From Spirochaetaceae bacterium bin103 (GTDB lineage Bacteria; Spirochaetota; Spirochaetia; SZUA-6; Bin103), in contig MPNH01000005.1 in NCBI GenBank assembly GCA_002238925.1, positions 61,578-125,577 on the forward strand: a stretch of DNA of 64,000 nucleotides, written 5' to 3'. A program made the position numbers and the translations under genes. The notes below the pieces were generated by a model, which was not told where the DNA came from, did no database searches, and saw only the letters and a list, made by a program, of their open reading frames with translations. Positions 27,283-36,630 of the stretch are shown piece by piece (positions within the stretch are counted from its first letter, which is position 1; each line of letters opens with the position of its first letter).

Positions 27283-28308
27283 TTACCCGTGCTCCCGGTA
27301 CTGGGCCACCTTGCGCGCCACGCCGCCATCCGCGAACGCCCCGCGCGCTGCCGCATGGCCGGCGGCGATGCTGTCAACCGCCTCGGCGCAGTACAGCGCC
27401 GCGCCCGCGTTGAGGCAGATCAGGTCGGTCAGCGGCGACGGGTCGGCGACCGCCGCAACGAGGTCCGTGAACAGCACCGCGTTCGCCGCACCGCTGCCGG
27501 CGGGAAGGGCGTCGTACGCTACCGGGGCAATCCCGAACTGCTCCGGGCTCACGGTTTCCCGCCGCACCGCGCCGGCGTCCAGGGTAAACACCTCCGTCGG
27601 CCCGGCAATCGACAGGTCATCAATGCCCGGCGCGCCGCACACCACCAGGGCGCGGCGACGGCCGAGGTCGGCGAGCACCTCGATCAGCAGCTCCGCCGCG
27701 GCCACGCTGCTCGCGCCCATGAACTGGTAGGGCGGCTGCGCCGGATTGCACAGCGGCGCCGCCAGGTTGAAGATGGTGCGCCGCGCCACCTGCTGCCGCG
27801 CCGGCGCCACCGCGCCCATCGCCGGGTGCCACGCCCGCGCGAAGAAGAACGCCAACCCGGTGGCCGCGAAGCAGCGCGCCATCGCCTCCGGCGCCATGTC
27901 GTAGTCGATGCCGAGCGCATCGAGAAAGTCGAAGCTGCCGTTGGGCTGCCGGGAGCCGCGGTTGCCGTGCTTGACCACCTGCGTGCCGGCGGCCGCCACC
28001 GTGAACGCCGCCGCGGTCGACACGTTGAAGCGTTCCATGCCGCTGCCGCCGGTGCCGGCCAGATCCACCCCGCGCCCACGAATGCCTTCGGGCGCCGGTG
28101 TGGCCCGCTCCAGAATGGCACGCGCGAACCCCGTCACCTCGGCGGCGGCTTCCCCCTTCTCGGCCAGCGCCTGCAACAGAGCCACCACCTGCTCCAACTC
28201 GGTCCCTGCGCCCGCGAACACCGCGTCGGCGCAGGCACGCGCCTCATCTGCCGTCAAGCTGTTGCCCGCGGCAACCGCGGAAGTGTATTGCGCAATGTCA
28301 GAACTCAT
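27283..28308 (-). CDS. trpD: anthranilate phosphoribosyltransferase-like protein
   Basis: A 341-residue protein of the TrpD family, which joins anthranilate and PRPP in tryptophan synthesis. The PRPP-binding segment is seen as 'DLAGTGGSGMERFNVSTAAAF' near residues 82-102 (family GTGGD..NxSTA) and 'VVKHGNRGSRQPNGSFDFLDALG' near 115-137, where the usual 'KHGNRS...GSADVLEALG' is shifted. The second Asp-Glu-type pair of TrpD is seen in part at 'GAPGIDDLSIAGPTEVFTL'. No other trp gene is present, so this may be an isolated TrpD or a paralogue (TrpD2-like) with another substrate. Confidence 0.82.
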   Translation of the reverse strand: MSSDIAQYTSAVAAGNSLTADEARACADAVFAGAGTELEQVVALLQALAEKGEAAAEVTGFARAILERATPAPEGIRGRGVDLAGTGGSGMERFNVSTAAAFTVAAAGTQVVKHGNRGSRQPNGSFDFLDALGIDYDMAPEAMARCFAATGLAFFFARAWHPAMGAVAPARQQVARRTIFNLAAPLCNPAQPPYQFMGASSVAAAELLIEVLADLGRRRALVVCGAPGIDDLSIAGPTEVFTLDAGAVRRETVSPEQFGIAPVAYDALPAGSGAANAVLFTDLVAAVADPSPLTDLICLNAGAALYCAEAVDSIAAGHAAARGAFADGGVARKVAQYREHG

Positions 28309-28418
28309 GCCGTCATCCTACGCCGATGTCCAGGCGTCCGGCCACGACAGAAACCGCCTACTGTCGCCATGGCGGGCGGCTGGTTGACGTGGCGGGCGGC
28401 AGCCGAAAAGGTAGCAGC

Positions 28419-28964
28419 ATGATCGTTTCGGCGGAGCTGCAGTTCAAGTGGCAGCGCCGGGTGCGCCGCAAGAGCCCGCTGCGGTTCGCCCCCGGTCTGA
28501 ACACGCTCGCCGGCCCCAACGGCTCCGGCAAGAGCACTATCGTCAAGGCGCTGCTCGACGGCGGCGACTGCCGGCTGCAGTTCAAGGGCAGCAGCACGAT
28601 CCGCCTGTTCGACACCGAGTTGATGAACCCGCGCACCCTGTCGACGCCCGCGGCCACGCCCGCGGAGATGGCGCTGCGCCTGCGCGGCAGCTTTTCTTCG
28701 CACGGCCAGATTATCCGCCAGGCGCTCGCCGCCCTGCCCGCCGGCCCCGACGGCATGACCCTGCTGGTCGACGAGCCGGAGGCCGGCCAGGACTTCGCCG
28801 GCGTGCAGCGCATCAAGACCACCATCGACGCCGCCTGCACGCAGGAGGGCTACCAGTTCATCGTCGCCTCTCATCACCCCGTGTTCTGGTTCGACACCCA
28901 CCTGATCGAACTCGAACCCGGCTACACCCGCCGCGTCCTCGAAGCCCTCACCGCCCTGCACTAA
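28419..28964 (+). CDS. small ABC/AAA-type ATPase
   Basis: A 181-residue P-loop protein. Walker A is 'AGPNGSGKST' near residues 30-39, Walker B 'MTLLVDEPEAGQD' near 112-124, and a His switch occurs in 'FIVASHHPVFW'. The length is below that of a normal ABC ATPase, and the signature loop is only weakly seen. It resembles AAA_21/RecF-like ATPases that act without permeases. No membrane partner is adjacent. Function unknown. Start ATG 28419. Confidence 0.72.
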   Translation: MIVSAELQFKWQRRVRRKSPLRFAPGLNTLAGPNGSGKSTIVKALLDGGDCRLQFKGSSTIRLFDTELMNPRTLSTPAATPAEMALRLRGSFSSHGQIIRQALAALPAGPDGMTLLVDEPEAGQDFAGVQRIKTTIDAACTQEGYQFIVASHHPVFWFDTHLIELEPGYTRRVLEALTALH

Positions 28965-28972
28965 CCGCCTGG

Positions 28973-29770
28973 CTACTCGCGTTGAGCCGTGAGGTACTTG
29001 CCGGGGATGCGGGTGGGTTCGTACTCGGCGTCGGGGTCGCGTTCGGCGATGGTTCGGGGGATTTCGCCGTCCCAGTAGTCAGGCACCGTCATGGGGCGGC
29101 GGTGCCACAGCAGCAGCAGGTCGCGCGGCTCGTCAGTCCGGTTCTTGTAGGCGGCGTGCAGGACGCGGGCATCGGCGAGTACCAGGTCGCGCGGCCCCAC
29201 CTCCACGTTCACCTGGTCGGGATGGTCGCTGAACATCACCGGATGGTCCTCTTCGATGAACCGGGCCCCCTGCTCGTGGGCGGTCACCAATATGTCGTGC
29301 AGCGGAATGCGCCTGCGGTGGGTGCCGGGGATGATCTTCAGGCAGCCGTTTTCGACGCTGGTGCCCTCCAGGTAATAGGACACGAAAATGGTCTGCGGCC
29401 ACGGTGTACAGCTCAGCGGGTCGTTCCACATCATCCAGTCCTGGTGCCAGTAGAGCGCCGGGCCGCGCGCCGGCTTGGTAAGGACAAGCATGCCCTCCAT
29501 GGAGGCGAAGTCGCCGAATCCCAGTGCGTCGAGCGCGCGGCGTGCCGGCGGCCACTCCACGAGCCGGCGCATGATCGCGTTGTCGGCGTACGGGACGTTG
29601 AGGTGGGTGCCCTGGTACTTGGTGTCGGGGTGATGCGCCTCGGTTGCGTTGAGGCGGGCGGTCTCCTCGCGCAACTCGGCGACGAATTCGTCGGTCAGCA
29701 CGTCGGGTACCACGCAGAATCCATCGCGGATCATCTGCTCCCGCGTCTGCCGTGCAACTTCCGGGGTCAT
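28973..29770 (-). CDS. phytanoyl-CoA dioxygenase (PhyH) family protein
   Basis: A 265-residue Fe(II)/2-oxoglutarate dioxygenase. The iron-binding H-x-D is His109-Gln-Asp111 in 'YWHQDWM', the distal histidine is His205 in 'ARVLHAAYKNR' and the 2-oxoglutarate-binding arginine is likely Arg211. Family members hydroxylate varied small molecules, from phytanoyl-CoA to ectoine and antibiotics, so the substrate is open. It is one of three PhyH-like proteins in the window. It ends nine bases from the convergent ATPase stop; start ATG 29770. Confidence 0.9.
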   Translation of the reverse strand: MTPEVARQTREQMIRDGFCVVPDVLTDEFVAELREETARLNATEAHHPDTKYQGTHLNVPYADNAIMRRLVEWPPARRALDALGFGDFASMEGMLVLTKPARGPALYWHQDWMMWNDPLSCTPWPQTIFVSYYLEGTSVENGCLKIIPGTHRRRIPLHDILVTAHEQGARFIEEDHPVMFSDHPDQVNVEVGPRDLVLADARVLHAAYKNRTDEPRDLLLLWHRRPMTVPDYWDGEIPRTIAERDPDAEYEPTRIPGKYLTAQRE

Positions 29771-29906
29771 GGATCGGATGATAGGTAGGTTTGCCACCCG
29801 CTGTCGACCGCCCTTCGGATCCCGATGCGCGCGGCGGCGCTCGGCGGCGCTCGGCGGCGGAAGTGTATCGACATGCGGCCATCGGGCCGGTACGGTGGCG
29901 TTACTC

Positions 29907-30500
29907 ATGACAACGGACCAAGACCAATCCGCGCGCGCCGCGTCGGCGGCGGTGGAAGAACTGATCATCGGCCGCTGGTCGCCGCGCTCGTTCTCCTCTG
30001 CTCCGCTCAGCGACGACGAAGTCGCCTCCCTGTTCGAGGGCGCGCGCTGGGCGCCGTCATCGTTCAACGGGCAGCCGTGGCTGTTCCTGTACGAGACCGA
30101 CGGCCCAGACCGCCCGGTGTTCGACTCGGTGCTGATGCCGCGCAACCGCGCCTGGGCGGCGAAGGCACCGCTGGTCGGGTTCATCTTCGCCAACACGCGC
30201 CTCCCCGACGGACGCGAGCCGCGCACCGCCGAATTCGATACCGGAGCGGCCTGGATGGCGCTGGCGCTCCAGGCTCGGGCGCTGGGCCTGTACACCCACG
30301 CCATGGCCGGCATCGACCGGCAGGCTGCCCACGACCGGCTCGGCGTGGACGCGGAGCACTACACGGTGATGTGCGGGTTCGCCGCCGGCCGTATCGGCCC
30401 GCGCGACGCCCTGCCCGACGAACTCCGCGAGCGCGAGCAACCGAACGACCGCAAGCCGATCGGCGACATCGCCCACCGCGGCATCCTGCGTGCGACCTGA
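29907..30500 (+). CDS. nitroreductase-family flavoprotein
   Basis: A 197-residue FMN-dependent nitroreductase-like protein. The N-terminal 'IGRWSPRSFSSAPLSDDEV' and 'ARWAPSSFNGQPW' segments match the family's FMN-binding RS(x)R and S-x-N-x-Q pattern. A 'FDTGAAWMALALQARALGLYTHAM' segment gives the dimer helix. These enzymes reduce nitro groups, quinones or related compounds with NAD(P)H. It starts at ATG 29907 and is alone on this strand before the ABC operon. Confidence 0.88.
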   Translation: MTTDQDQSARAASAAVEELIIGRWSPRSFSSAPLSDDEVASLFEGARWAPSSFNGQPWLFLYETDGPDRPVFDSVLMPRNRAWAAKAPLVGFIFANTRLPDGREPRTAEFDTGAAWMALALQARALGLYTHAMAGIDRQAAHDRLGVDAEHYTVMCGFAAGRIGPRDALPDELREREQPNDRKPIGDIAHRGILRAT

Positions 30501-30617
30501 GCGGGCGGAGCAGGCAGCACGGCCGGCACTGGTGCAGGCTGGCGTAGCCGGTATAATTGACATGACGCTACGTCGACGCATACGGTTCGGACAACCGCCG
30601 TCGCGGCTCCCTCTATC

Positions 30618-31655
30618 ATGATACGTATCGAAAACCTCACCAAGTACTACGGCGAGCGCCGCGCCGTGGACGACATAAGCTTTTCCGTCGAACAGGGCGA
30701 GATCGTCGGCTTCCTCGGCCCCAACGGCGCCGGCAAGTCGACCACCATGCGCATCATCACCGGGTTCCTGATGCCGACCCGCGGCGACGCGTGGGTGGGC
30801 GATCACAACATGGCCACCGAGTCGCTGCAGGGCCGCCGGCACATCGGCTACCTGCCGGAGGTGGTGCCGCTGTACACCGACATGACCACGCGCGCCTACC
30901 TGGAGTACGTGGCCCGGCTGCGCGGGGTAGAGCGGCGCGCCGTGCGCGGCCGCGTCGACGACGTGGTGCAGCAGTGCGCGCTCGAGGAGTACTACGACGT
31001 CCTCCTGGCCAAGCTGTCCAAGGGCTTCCGCCAGCGCGTCGGGCTCGCGCAGTCGATCATTCACGACCCGGAGGTGTTGATCCTCGATGAGCCGACCATC
31101 GGCATCGACCCGATCCAGGTGTCGCAGACCCGCCAGCTGATCCGCGACCTGGGCAAGAATCGCACCATTCTGCTGTCCAGCCACATCCTGCCCGAGGTAA
31201 GCATGGTGTGCGAGCGGGTAATCATCATCCACCAGGGCCGGATCGTTGCCGAGGACAGCATCGACCGGCTGTCCACCATGGTGAGCGGTGCGGAGCGGTT
31301 GCGGCTGCGCGTGGACGGTCCCGCCGACGACGTGGCCGCAGCGCTCGAAGCCGTTCCCGGTGTCGCCGGGGTGACCTTCAGCGAACCGAATCACCTGGTG
31401 GAGTTTGCCGCCGACGAGCATCCGCACGGCGAGATTACCGCCGCCATCATGGCGCGCGGCTGGACGCTGACCGGCATGGAGACGGTGACCATGAGCTTGG
31501 AGGAGATCTTCCTGCAGCTCACCACAAAGGACGACGACGACGACGACGACGACGACGATTCGTACGGCGACGAGTTGGATGACGACGAACTGGGCGACGC
31601 CGGAGACGAGGACGAGACCGCCGGCGAAGGCGCCGAACAGGGAGCCGAGCGATGA
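30618..31655 (+). CDS. ABC transporter ATP-binding protein (GldA-like)
   Basis: A 345-residue ATPase. Walker A 'GPNGAGKST' near residues 34-42, signature 'LSKGFRQRV' near 133-141, Walker B 'VLILDEPTIGID' near 153-164 and the His switch 'LLSSHIL' follow in order. It is the first gene of a four-gene set (30618-34478) with an ABC-2 permease, a GldG-like protein and a DUF4340 protein, the arrangement called GldAFG. The C-terminal 55 residues are highly acidic and include ten consecutive Asp, encoded by nine GAC repeats plus GAT at 31530-31559. Confidence 0.9.
   Translation: MIRIENLTKYYGERRAVDDISFSVEQGEIVGFLGPNGAGKSTTMRIITGFLMPTRGDAWVGDHNMATESLQGRRHIGYLPEVVPLYTDMTTRAYLEYVARLRGVERRAVRGRVDDVVQQCALEEYYDVLLAKLSKGFRQRVGLAQSIIHDPEVLILDEPTIGIDPIQVSQTRQLIRDLGKNRTILLSSHILPEVSMVCERVIIIHQGRIVAEDSIDRLSTMVSGAERLRLRVDGPADDVAAALEAVPGVAGVTFSEPNHLVEFAADEHPHGEITAAIMARGWTLTGMETVTMSLEEIFLQLTTKDDDDDDDDDDSYGDELDDDELGDAGDEDETAGEGAEQGAER
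31530..31559 (+). repeat. GAC trinucleotide microsatellite
   Basis: Nine GAC triplets followed by a GAT encode ten Asp in the acidic tail of the GldA-like ATPase. A change in repeat number would vary tail length without a frameshift. Confidence 0.9.
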
Positions 31656-32368
31656 AGAACATCCTGGTGATAGCCCGCAAGGAGCTCGGCACCTACCTGG
31701 GCTCGCCGATGGCGTACATCGTCACCGCGGTGTTCCTGGCGCTGACCGGCACCTTTTTCACCACTTACCTGGCCGGCGTCGGCTACGGGGACACCAGCAT
31801 CCGCGGCTTCGTGAACGCGGCCCGCTTCCTGGTGCTGCTGTTTGCAGCCGTGCTCACCATGCGGCTGGTGTCGGAGGAAAAGAAGGTCGGCACCTGGGAG
31901 TTGCTGCTCACCGTTCCGGTGCGTGACGTCGAGATCGTGGTCGGCAAGTTCCTGGGGGCGCTGGCCATGCTCACCGGCATGCTGATGCTGACCCTGTACT
32001 ACCCGATCATGCTGATGTCGTTCGGCGACCCGGACATCGGACCGATGGCGACCAGCTACCTGGGGCTGTTCCTGCTCGGCGGCGCCTGTCTGGCGGCCGG
32101 GGTGTTCGCGTCGTCGGTCACCGCCAACCAGATTGTGTCCGCGGTGGTGGCCGGCGGCATCCTGTTCGGGCTGTGGTTCCTGGGCGTCCTGGGCGGGCTC
32201 GCTCCCGGCGCGATCGGCGACGTGCTGGCCCTGTTCTCGCTGTCCACCTATTTCGCCGACTTCGAGCGCGGCATCGTGGACACCCGCGGCGTGGTCTACT
32301 ACGTGACCTTCGCGCTGTTGTTCCTGTACCTCTCGGTGCGCTCCATCGAAGTGGGGAGGTGGCGCTGA
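31652..32368 (+). CDS. ABC-2 type permease (GldF-like)
   Basis: A 238-residue membrane protein with six hydrophobic segments and the N-terminal 'IARKELGTYLGSPMAYIVTAVFLALTG' region, typical of GldF/ABC-2 permeases (quoted in part). Its ATG overlaps the ATPase stop (ATGA at 31652-31655). It probably forms the channel of a GldAFG-like exporter with the ATPase before and the GldG-like protein after. Confidence 0.88.
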   Translation: MKNILVIARKELGTYLGSPMAYIVTAVFLALTGTFFTTYLAGVGYGDTSIRGFVNAARFLVLLFAAVLTMRLVSEEKKVGTWELLLTVPVRDVEIVVGKFLGALAMLTGMLMLTLYYPIMLMSFGDPDIGPMATSYLGLFLLGGACLAAGVFASSVTANQIVSAVVAGGILFGLWFLGVLGGLAPGAIGDVLALFSLSTYFADFERGIVDTRGVVYYVTFALLFLYLSVRSIEVGRWR

Positions 32369-33897
32369 TGTCCAGTTCCGTGCTCGCAATCATCGGCCTC
32401 GCTACCCTGGCCGTGGCGTGGATTCTCGGCTTCGTCATGCCGTCGATCCGCGTCATCACCTATATCATCGTGGGCCTCGGCGCCGCGCTGGTGGCGGCCG
32501 CGGTGGTGCTCGACTTCCGCCGCGTGAGCGGCGCAATTTCCAGCCGCCGGGGACTGTTCGGTTTCGGCGCCGGCGCCGGCATGGCACTGGTGCTCGGCAT
32601 CGTGCTCATGGCCAACGCCATCAGCGTGCGGGTGAACTACCGCTTCGACTTTACCGGCCTGTCCCAGTTCACCCTCACCACCCAGACCAAGGAGGTGCTG
32701 GAAGAGCTGGAGGAGCCGGTCGAGGTGGTGTCGTTCTTCAACCCGGCCGATCCGCGCCTGATCGGGTTGCGCGACTTCGGCCACAACCTGCTGACCGAGT
32801 ACCAGACCTACACCGACCTGTTGACGCTGCGCGTGGAGGATCCGGAACTGCGCCCCGACCTGGCGCGCCAATACCGCATCGGCCCGGCGGCCGCCAGCCT
32901 CGGCACCATGGTGTTCGTGGGCAGCGCCGGGCAGCGGCAGGTGTTCGGCCCGCAGATCGGCTTCGAGGCCGAGCACGCCTTTACCAGCGCGCTCCTGGAG
33001 GTGACCGGCACCCGGCAGCGCATCATCTACTTCCTCACCGGCCATGGCGAAAGCGACATTTCCGGCGACTACGACAGTGCCCGCAGCGGCCTGCGCGACA
33101 ACCTGTTCCAGGTGGCGCAACTCGATCTGCTGCGCTTCGGCCGCGTGCCGGACAACGCCGCCGCCGTGGTGGTGGCCGGCCCGCAACAGCCGCTCGCCGC
33201 CAGCGAAATCGAGATCCTGGACCAGTACCTGCAGCAAGCCGGGCGGCTGATGGTGCTGTTGAACCCCGATCCACACGACGGGTTGCGCGAGCTGATGCGC
33301 AAGTGGGGGCTGCAGGTGGGCGACGGCCTGCTGGTCGATCCCGCCGCGCACGTGGTGCCCAACGTGGACAACCCGCTGGTGGCGCGCAACCGCAACAATC
33401 TGCAATTGACCGACCTCTACTTCCCGGGCGTGGCCCCTATCCTGCCGCTGCCCGACCAGCCGGACGAGATCCAGATCGTGCCGCTGGCGTGGACGACGCC
33501 GGACGGGTGGGCGGAAACCCAGCCGCTCACTGACGACGCCCCCGAGTTCGATCCCGACGAAGACGCACGCGGACCGCTGGCGATGGGCGTGCTGCTGGTG
33601 CGCCAGCCGGCCGGCGAGGACGACCCCAACCTGGCGACCCGCCTGGTGGTGATCGGCGACTCCGACTTCGCGACCAACCAGCACTTCCGCAACGGCGCCA
33701 ACAGCGACCTGTTCCTGACCCTCGTGAACCAGCTCGCGTTCGGCGACGAGATCATCTCCGTGGACCGCAAGGTGCTGCCGGTGCGCCGCCTGGTGCTGAG
33801 CCCGGAGGAGGCGCGCTTCTTCAACCTGTCCAGCGCCGGCTTGCTGCCGTTCCTGGTGCTGATCGCCGGCGCGCTGGTGTGGTGGCGGCGGCGCTAA
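32368..33897 (+). CDS. GldG-like auxiliary protein of an ABC system
   Basis: A 509-residue protein. Two or three hydrophobic helices lie within the first 90 residues, then a large extracytoplasmic domain with 'YRFDFTGLSQFTLTTQTKEVLEELEEPVEVVSFF' (quoted in part), the usual GldG (DUF4350-like) opening, and a closing membrane helix near residues 485-505. ATG 32368 overlaps the permease stop by one base (TGATG). In Bacteroidetes GldG supports gliding machinery, but in other phyla the same cluster exists without gliding, so the role here is not motility by default. Confidence 0.85.
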   Translation: MSSSVLAIIGLATLAVAWILGFVMPSIRVITYIIVGLGAALVAAAVVLDFRRVSGAISSRRGLFGFGAGAGMALVLGIVLMANAISVRVNYRFDFTGLSQFTLTTQTKEVLEELEEPVEVVSFFNPADPRLIGLRDFGHNLLTEYQTYTDLLTLRVEDPELRPDLARQYRIGPAAASLGTMVFVGSAGQRQVFGPQIGFEAEHAFTSALLEVTGTRQRIIYFLTGHGESDISGDYDSARSGLRDNLFQVAQLDLLRFGRVPDNAAAVVVAGPQQPLAASEIEILDQYLQQAGRLMVLLNPDPHDGLRELMRKWGLQVGDGLLVDPAAHVVPNVDNPLVARNRNNLQLTDLYFPGVAPILPLPDQPDEIQIVPLAWTTPDGWAETQPLTDDAPEFDPDEDARGPLAMGVLLVRQPAGEDDPNLATRLVVIGDSDFATNQHFRNGANSDLFLTLVNQLAFGDEIISVDRKVLPVRRLVLSPEEARFFNLSSAGLLPFLVLIAGALVWWRRR

Positions 33898-33902
33898 GGC
33901 CC

Positions 33903-34478
33903 ATGCAGCGGCTGTTGAAACTGCGCTCCCTGCTGCTGCTGGTGCTGGTGGCCGGCGGACTATCGGTCGGCCTGTACTACGCCACCCGCCCGCAGCCGCA
34001 GCCACGCCCGGAACCGCGCCCCTACGTCTGGGGTTTCGACATGATGGAACTGATCCACTTGGAGATCGAGTTGCCGCGCGCCGGCATGGGGGAGCGGTGG
34101 AAACGCGGCGAGGACCGGCAGTGGTACTTCGACAACGAGGCGGGGCAGCCGGTGAACCGCGACCGCTGGGGCGGCGGGGTAGCGCTGCTGGTGAGCGGCC
34201 CGGGCGCCAACCGCCGCATCGCCGAGCAGGCCACCGACGAGCAACTGGAACTGTTCGGCCTCACCGAGCCGCAGATGACGCTCGGCCTCACCCTGATCGA
34301 CGGCGCATTCGTGGAGGTGATCGTCGGCGACGCCACGCCCGACGGACGCAGCTACTACATCAAGGAAATCACCGACGCCGACGTATACACCGTCGACTAC
34401 ACCTGGTACGGCGTATTGGCGCGCCTCGTCCTCGATCCACCCTACCCCCCGCCCGACCAGAAACCGATCGAGTCGTAG
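33903..34478 (+). CDS. DUF4340-like membrane-anchored protein
   Basis: A 191-residue protein with a signal-anchor near residues 5-25 ('LRSLLLLVLVAGGLSVGLYY' region) and an outer domain carrying 'DEQLELFGLTEPQMTLGLTL', the hallmark of DUF4340 ('FGLdkP...l.l'). It closes the GldAFG-like operon, as DUF4340 proteins commonly do. It is shorter than many DUF4340 proteins, possibly a single repeat. Confidence 0.8.
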   Translation: MQRLLKLRSLLLLVLVAGGLSVGLYYATRPQPQPRPEPRPYVWGFDMMELIHLEIELPRAGMGERWKRGEDRQWYFDNEAGQPVNRDRWGGGVALLVSGPGANRRIAEQATDEQLELFGLTEPQMTLGLTLIDGAFVEVIVGDATPDGRSYYIKEITDADVYTVDYTWYGVLARLVLDPPYPPPDQKPIES

Positions 34479-34577
34479 CGCACCGCGAATCGAACGCGAG
34501 GAACGCGAGGTTGACGTTGCGGGCAGACCATGATCTTATGACAAGGTGCGCCACGAATGTGGCAAAGAGGTAATGTT

Positions 34578-35606
34578 TTGAGTGCAGCGCAATCCAAGGA
34601 TACTCACGCCGAACGCGAGACGGTTCTCGAAGTCAACGAACTCCAGACCTACTTCTACACCGACGAGGGCGTCGTCAAGGCGGTTGACGGCCTCTCCTAC
34701 CGGGTGCGGAAGGGCGAATTTGTCGGTCTGGTAGGGGAAAGCGGCTGCGGAAAGAGCGTCAGCGCCATGTCGGTACTGCGCCTGATCCCGCATCCGCCCG
34801 GCCTTATCGTCGGCGGCGAAATCCTGTTTCAGGGCGAGGATCTGCTGAAGGTGGACGAGGCGCGGATGCGCGACATTCGCGGCAACCGCATCGCCATGGT
34901 GTTCCAGGAACCCACCACCTCCCTCAACCCGGTATTGACCGTGGGGCGGCAGATCTCGGAGTCGATCGAGCTGCATCGCAACGCCGACAAGGCAACCGCA
35001 CTGGCCGAGAGCGTCAAACTGCTGGAGTTGGTCGGCATTCCCGACTCGGACCGGCGCATCAAGGACTACCCGTTTCAGTTTTCCGGCGGCATGCAGCAGC
35101 GCGTGATGATCGCCATGGCGCTGAGTTGCAGCCCCGATCTGCTGATCGCCGACGAGCCCACCACGTCGCTGGACGTGACGGTGCAGGCGCAGCTCTTGGA
35201 GATCGTCGCCGATTTGCGGGAACAGCTCGACATGGCCGGCGTCATCATTACCCACAACCTGGGCCTGGTGGCGCGCTACGTCGACCGCGTAAACGTGATG
35301 TACGCCGGCAAGCTGGTGGAGTCGGGCACCACCGAAACGATATTCGCCGAGCCGAAACATCCGTACACCATTGGGCTGATGGCATCGGTGCCGCGCCTGG
35401 ACAGCCCGCGCAAGGTAGCGCCGCGAGCTATCGAGGGATTGCCGCCCAACCTGGCGCACCTGCCGGAGGGCTGCTCCTTTTCGCCGCGTTGCTCCTACGT
35501 CATGGACCAATGCCACAACGAGGCGCCGCAACTGGAGAACGTCGGCGGAGGCCACCTGCGAAGGTGCTTCTACGATGAGAGCAAGCTGGAGAAGGTAACG
35601 GTATGA
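34578..35606 (+). CDS. oppD: oligopeptide/dipeptide ABC transporter ATPase (OppD-like)
   Basis: A 342-residue ATPase with 'GESGCGKS' Walker A near residues 53-60, signature 'FSGGMQQRV' near 168-176, Walker B '[13 protein letters not shown]' near 188-200 and the OppD/DppD C-terminal module with its Cys-rich motif around '[16 protein letters not shown]' (an iron-sulfur-type site in this family). TTG 34578 is preferred, with AGAGG seven bases upstream; ATG 34557 is also possible. It is coupled to the OppF-like gene. The importer permeases and binding protein are likely those at 38457-42312 on the other strand. Confidence 0.93.
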   Translation: MSAAQSKDTHAERETVLEVNELQTYFYTDEGVVKAVDGLSYRVRKGEFVGLVGESGCGKSVSAMSVLRLIPHPPGLIVGGEILFQGEDLLKVDEARMRDIRGNRIAMVFQEPTTSLNPVLTVGRQISESIELHRNADKATALAESVKLLELVGIPDSDRRIKDYPFQFSGGMQQRVMIAMALSCSPDLLIADEPTTSLDVTVQAQLLEIVADLREQLDMAGVIITHNLGLVARYVDRVNVMYAGKLVESGTTETIFAEPKHPYTIGLMASVPRLDSPRKVAPRAIEGLPPNLAHLPEGCSFSPRCSYVMDQCHNEAPQLENVGGGHLRRCFYDESKLEKVTV

Positions 35607-36610
35607 GTAACGGCAGCACCGGAAGCAACGGCGTCGAACACATCCTGGAAGTCCACGATCTGGTCAAGTACTACCCGGTGACCGCCGGCGTCCTGCGCCG
35701 CAAGGTGGGCGACGTCAAGGCAGTGGACGGGGTCAGCTTTTCCATCGAACCGGGCGAGACCTTGGGGCTGGTGGGCGAGAGCGGCTGCGGCAAGACCACC
35801 ACCGGGCGTTGCATTCTGCAACTGCAGGAGATCACCTCCGGCGAGGTGGTGTTTCAGGGCCAGGATCTGACGCAGATGAAGGGCGAGGCGCTACGCCGCA
35901 TGCGGCGCCACATGCAGCTCATCTTCCAGGATCCGTTTGCCTCCCTCGATCCACGCATGACCGCCGGCGACATTGTCGGCGAGCCGCTGAAGGTGCACGA
36001 CATCGCGCGCGGCAAGAAGTACCGGCAGCAGGTTTCCGAGTTGCTCAGCATGGTGGAGCTGGCGCCTACCGTTTCCGGCCGCTATCCGCACGAGTTCAGC
36101 GGCGGCCAGCGGCAGCGCCTCGGGATTGCCCGCGCGCTGGCGGTGCGGCCGGCGTTCATCGTGTGCGACGAGCCGGTGTCGGCGCTCGACGTGTCGATTC
36201 AGGCGCAGATCATCACCCTGCTGATGCGGCTGCGTGAGGAGTTCAACCTCACCTACCTGTTCATTGCCCACGACCTGGCGGTGGTGCGCAACATCAGTGA
36301 CCGGGTGGCGGTGATGTACCTTGGCAAGATCATGGAGATCACCAGCAGCGACCGGCTGTACGACGAGCCGCAGCATCCGTACACCATCTCGCTGCTGTCG
36401 GCGGTGCCGATTCCCGACCCGGTGATCGACCGTACCCGCGAGCGGATCATCCTGAAGGGGGACGTGCCGAGCCCGATGAACCCGCCGAGCGGCTGCCCGT
36501 TCCATACCCGCTGCCCGCACGCCGAGGAGATCTGCAAGCGCGAGGTGCCCGAGTTGAAGTCGACCGGTCCCAACCACTGGGCCGCCTGTCACCTCGTCGA
36601 GGCATCCTGA
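35603..36610 (+). CDS. oppF: oligopeptide/dipeptide ABC transporter ATPase (OppF-like)
   Basis: A 335-residue ATPase, partner of the previous gene, with which it overlaps (ATGA at 35603-35606). Walker A 'GESGCGKTT' near residues 58-66, signature '[10 protein letters not shown]' near 165-174, Walker B '[14 protein letters not shown]' near 187-200 and a C-terminal Cys motif '[16 protein letters not shown]' are present. Together OppD and OppF energise the peptide importer. Confidence 0.93.
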   Translation: MSNGSTGSNGVEHILEVHDLVKYYPVTAGVLRRKVGDVKAVDGVSFSIEPGETLGLVGESGCGKTTTGRCILQLQEITSGEVVFQGQDLTQMKGEALRRMRRHMQLIFQDPFASLDPRMTAGDIVGEPLKVHDIARGKKYRQQVSELLSMVELAPTVSGRYPHEFSGGQRQRLGIARALAVRPAFIVCDEPVSALDVSIQAQIITLLMRLREEFNLTYLFIAHDLAVVRNISDRVAVMYLGKIMEITSSDRLYDEPQHPYTISLLSAVPIPDPVIDRTRERIILKGDVPSPMNPPSGCPFHTRCPHAEEICKREVPELKSTGPNHWAACHLVEAS

Positions 36611-36630
36611 GCGCATCAGACCAGACAGAC

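Noticed and set aside
29826..29868. 'GGCGGCGCTC'-type tandem repeats upstream of the nitroreductase gene
   Set aside because: Short, GC-driven repeats in an intergenic region; no regulatory meaning can be supported.
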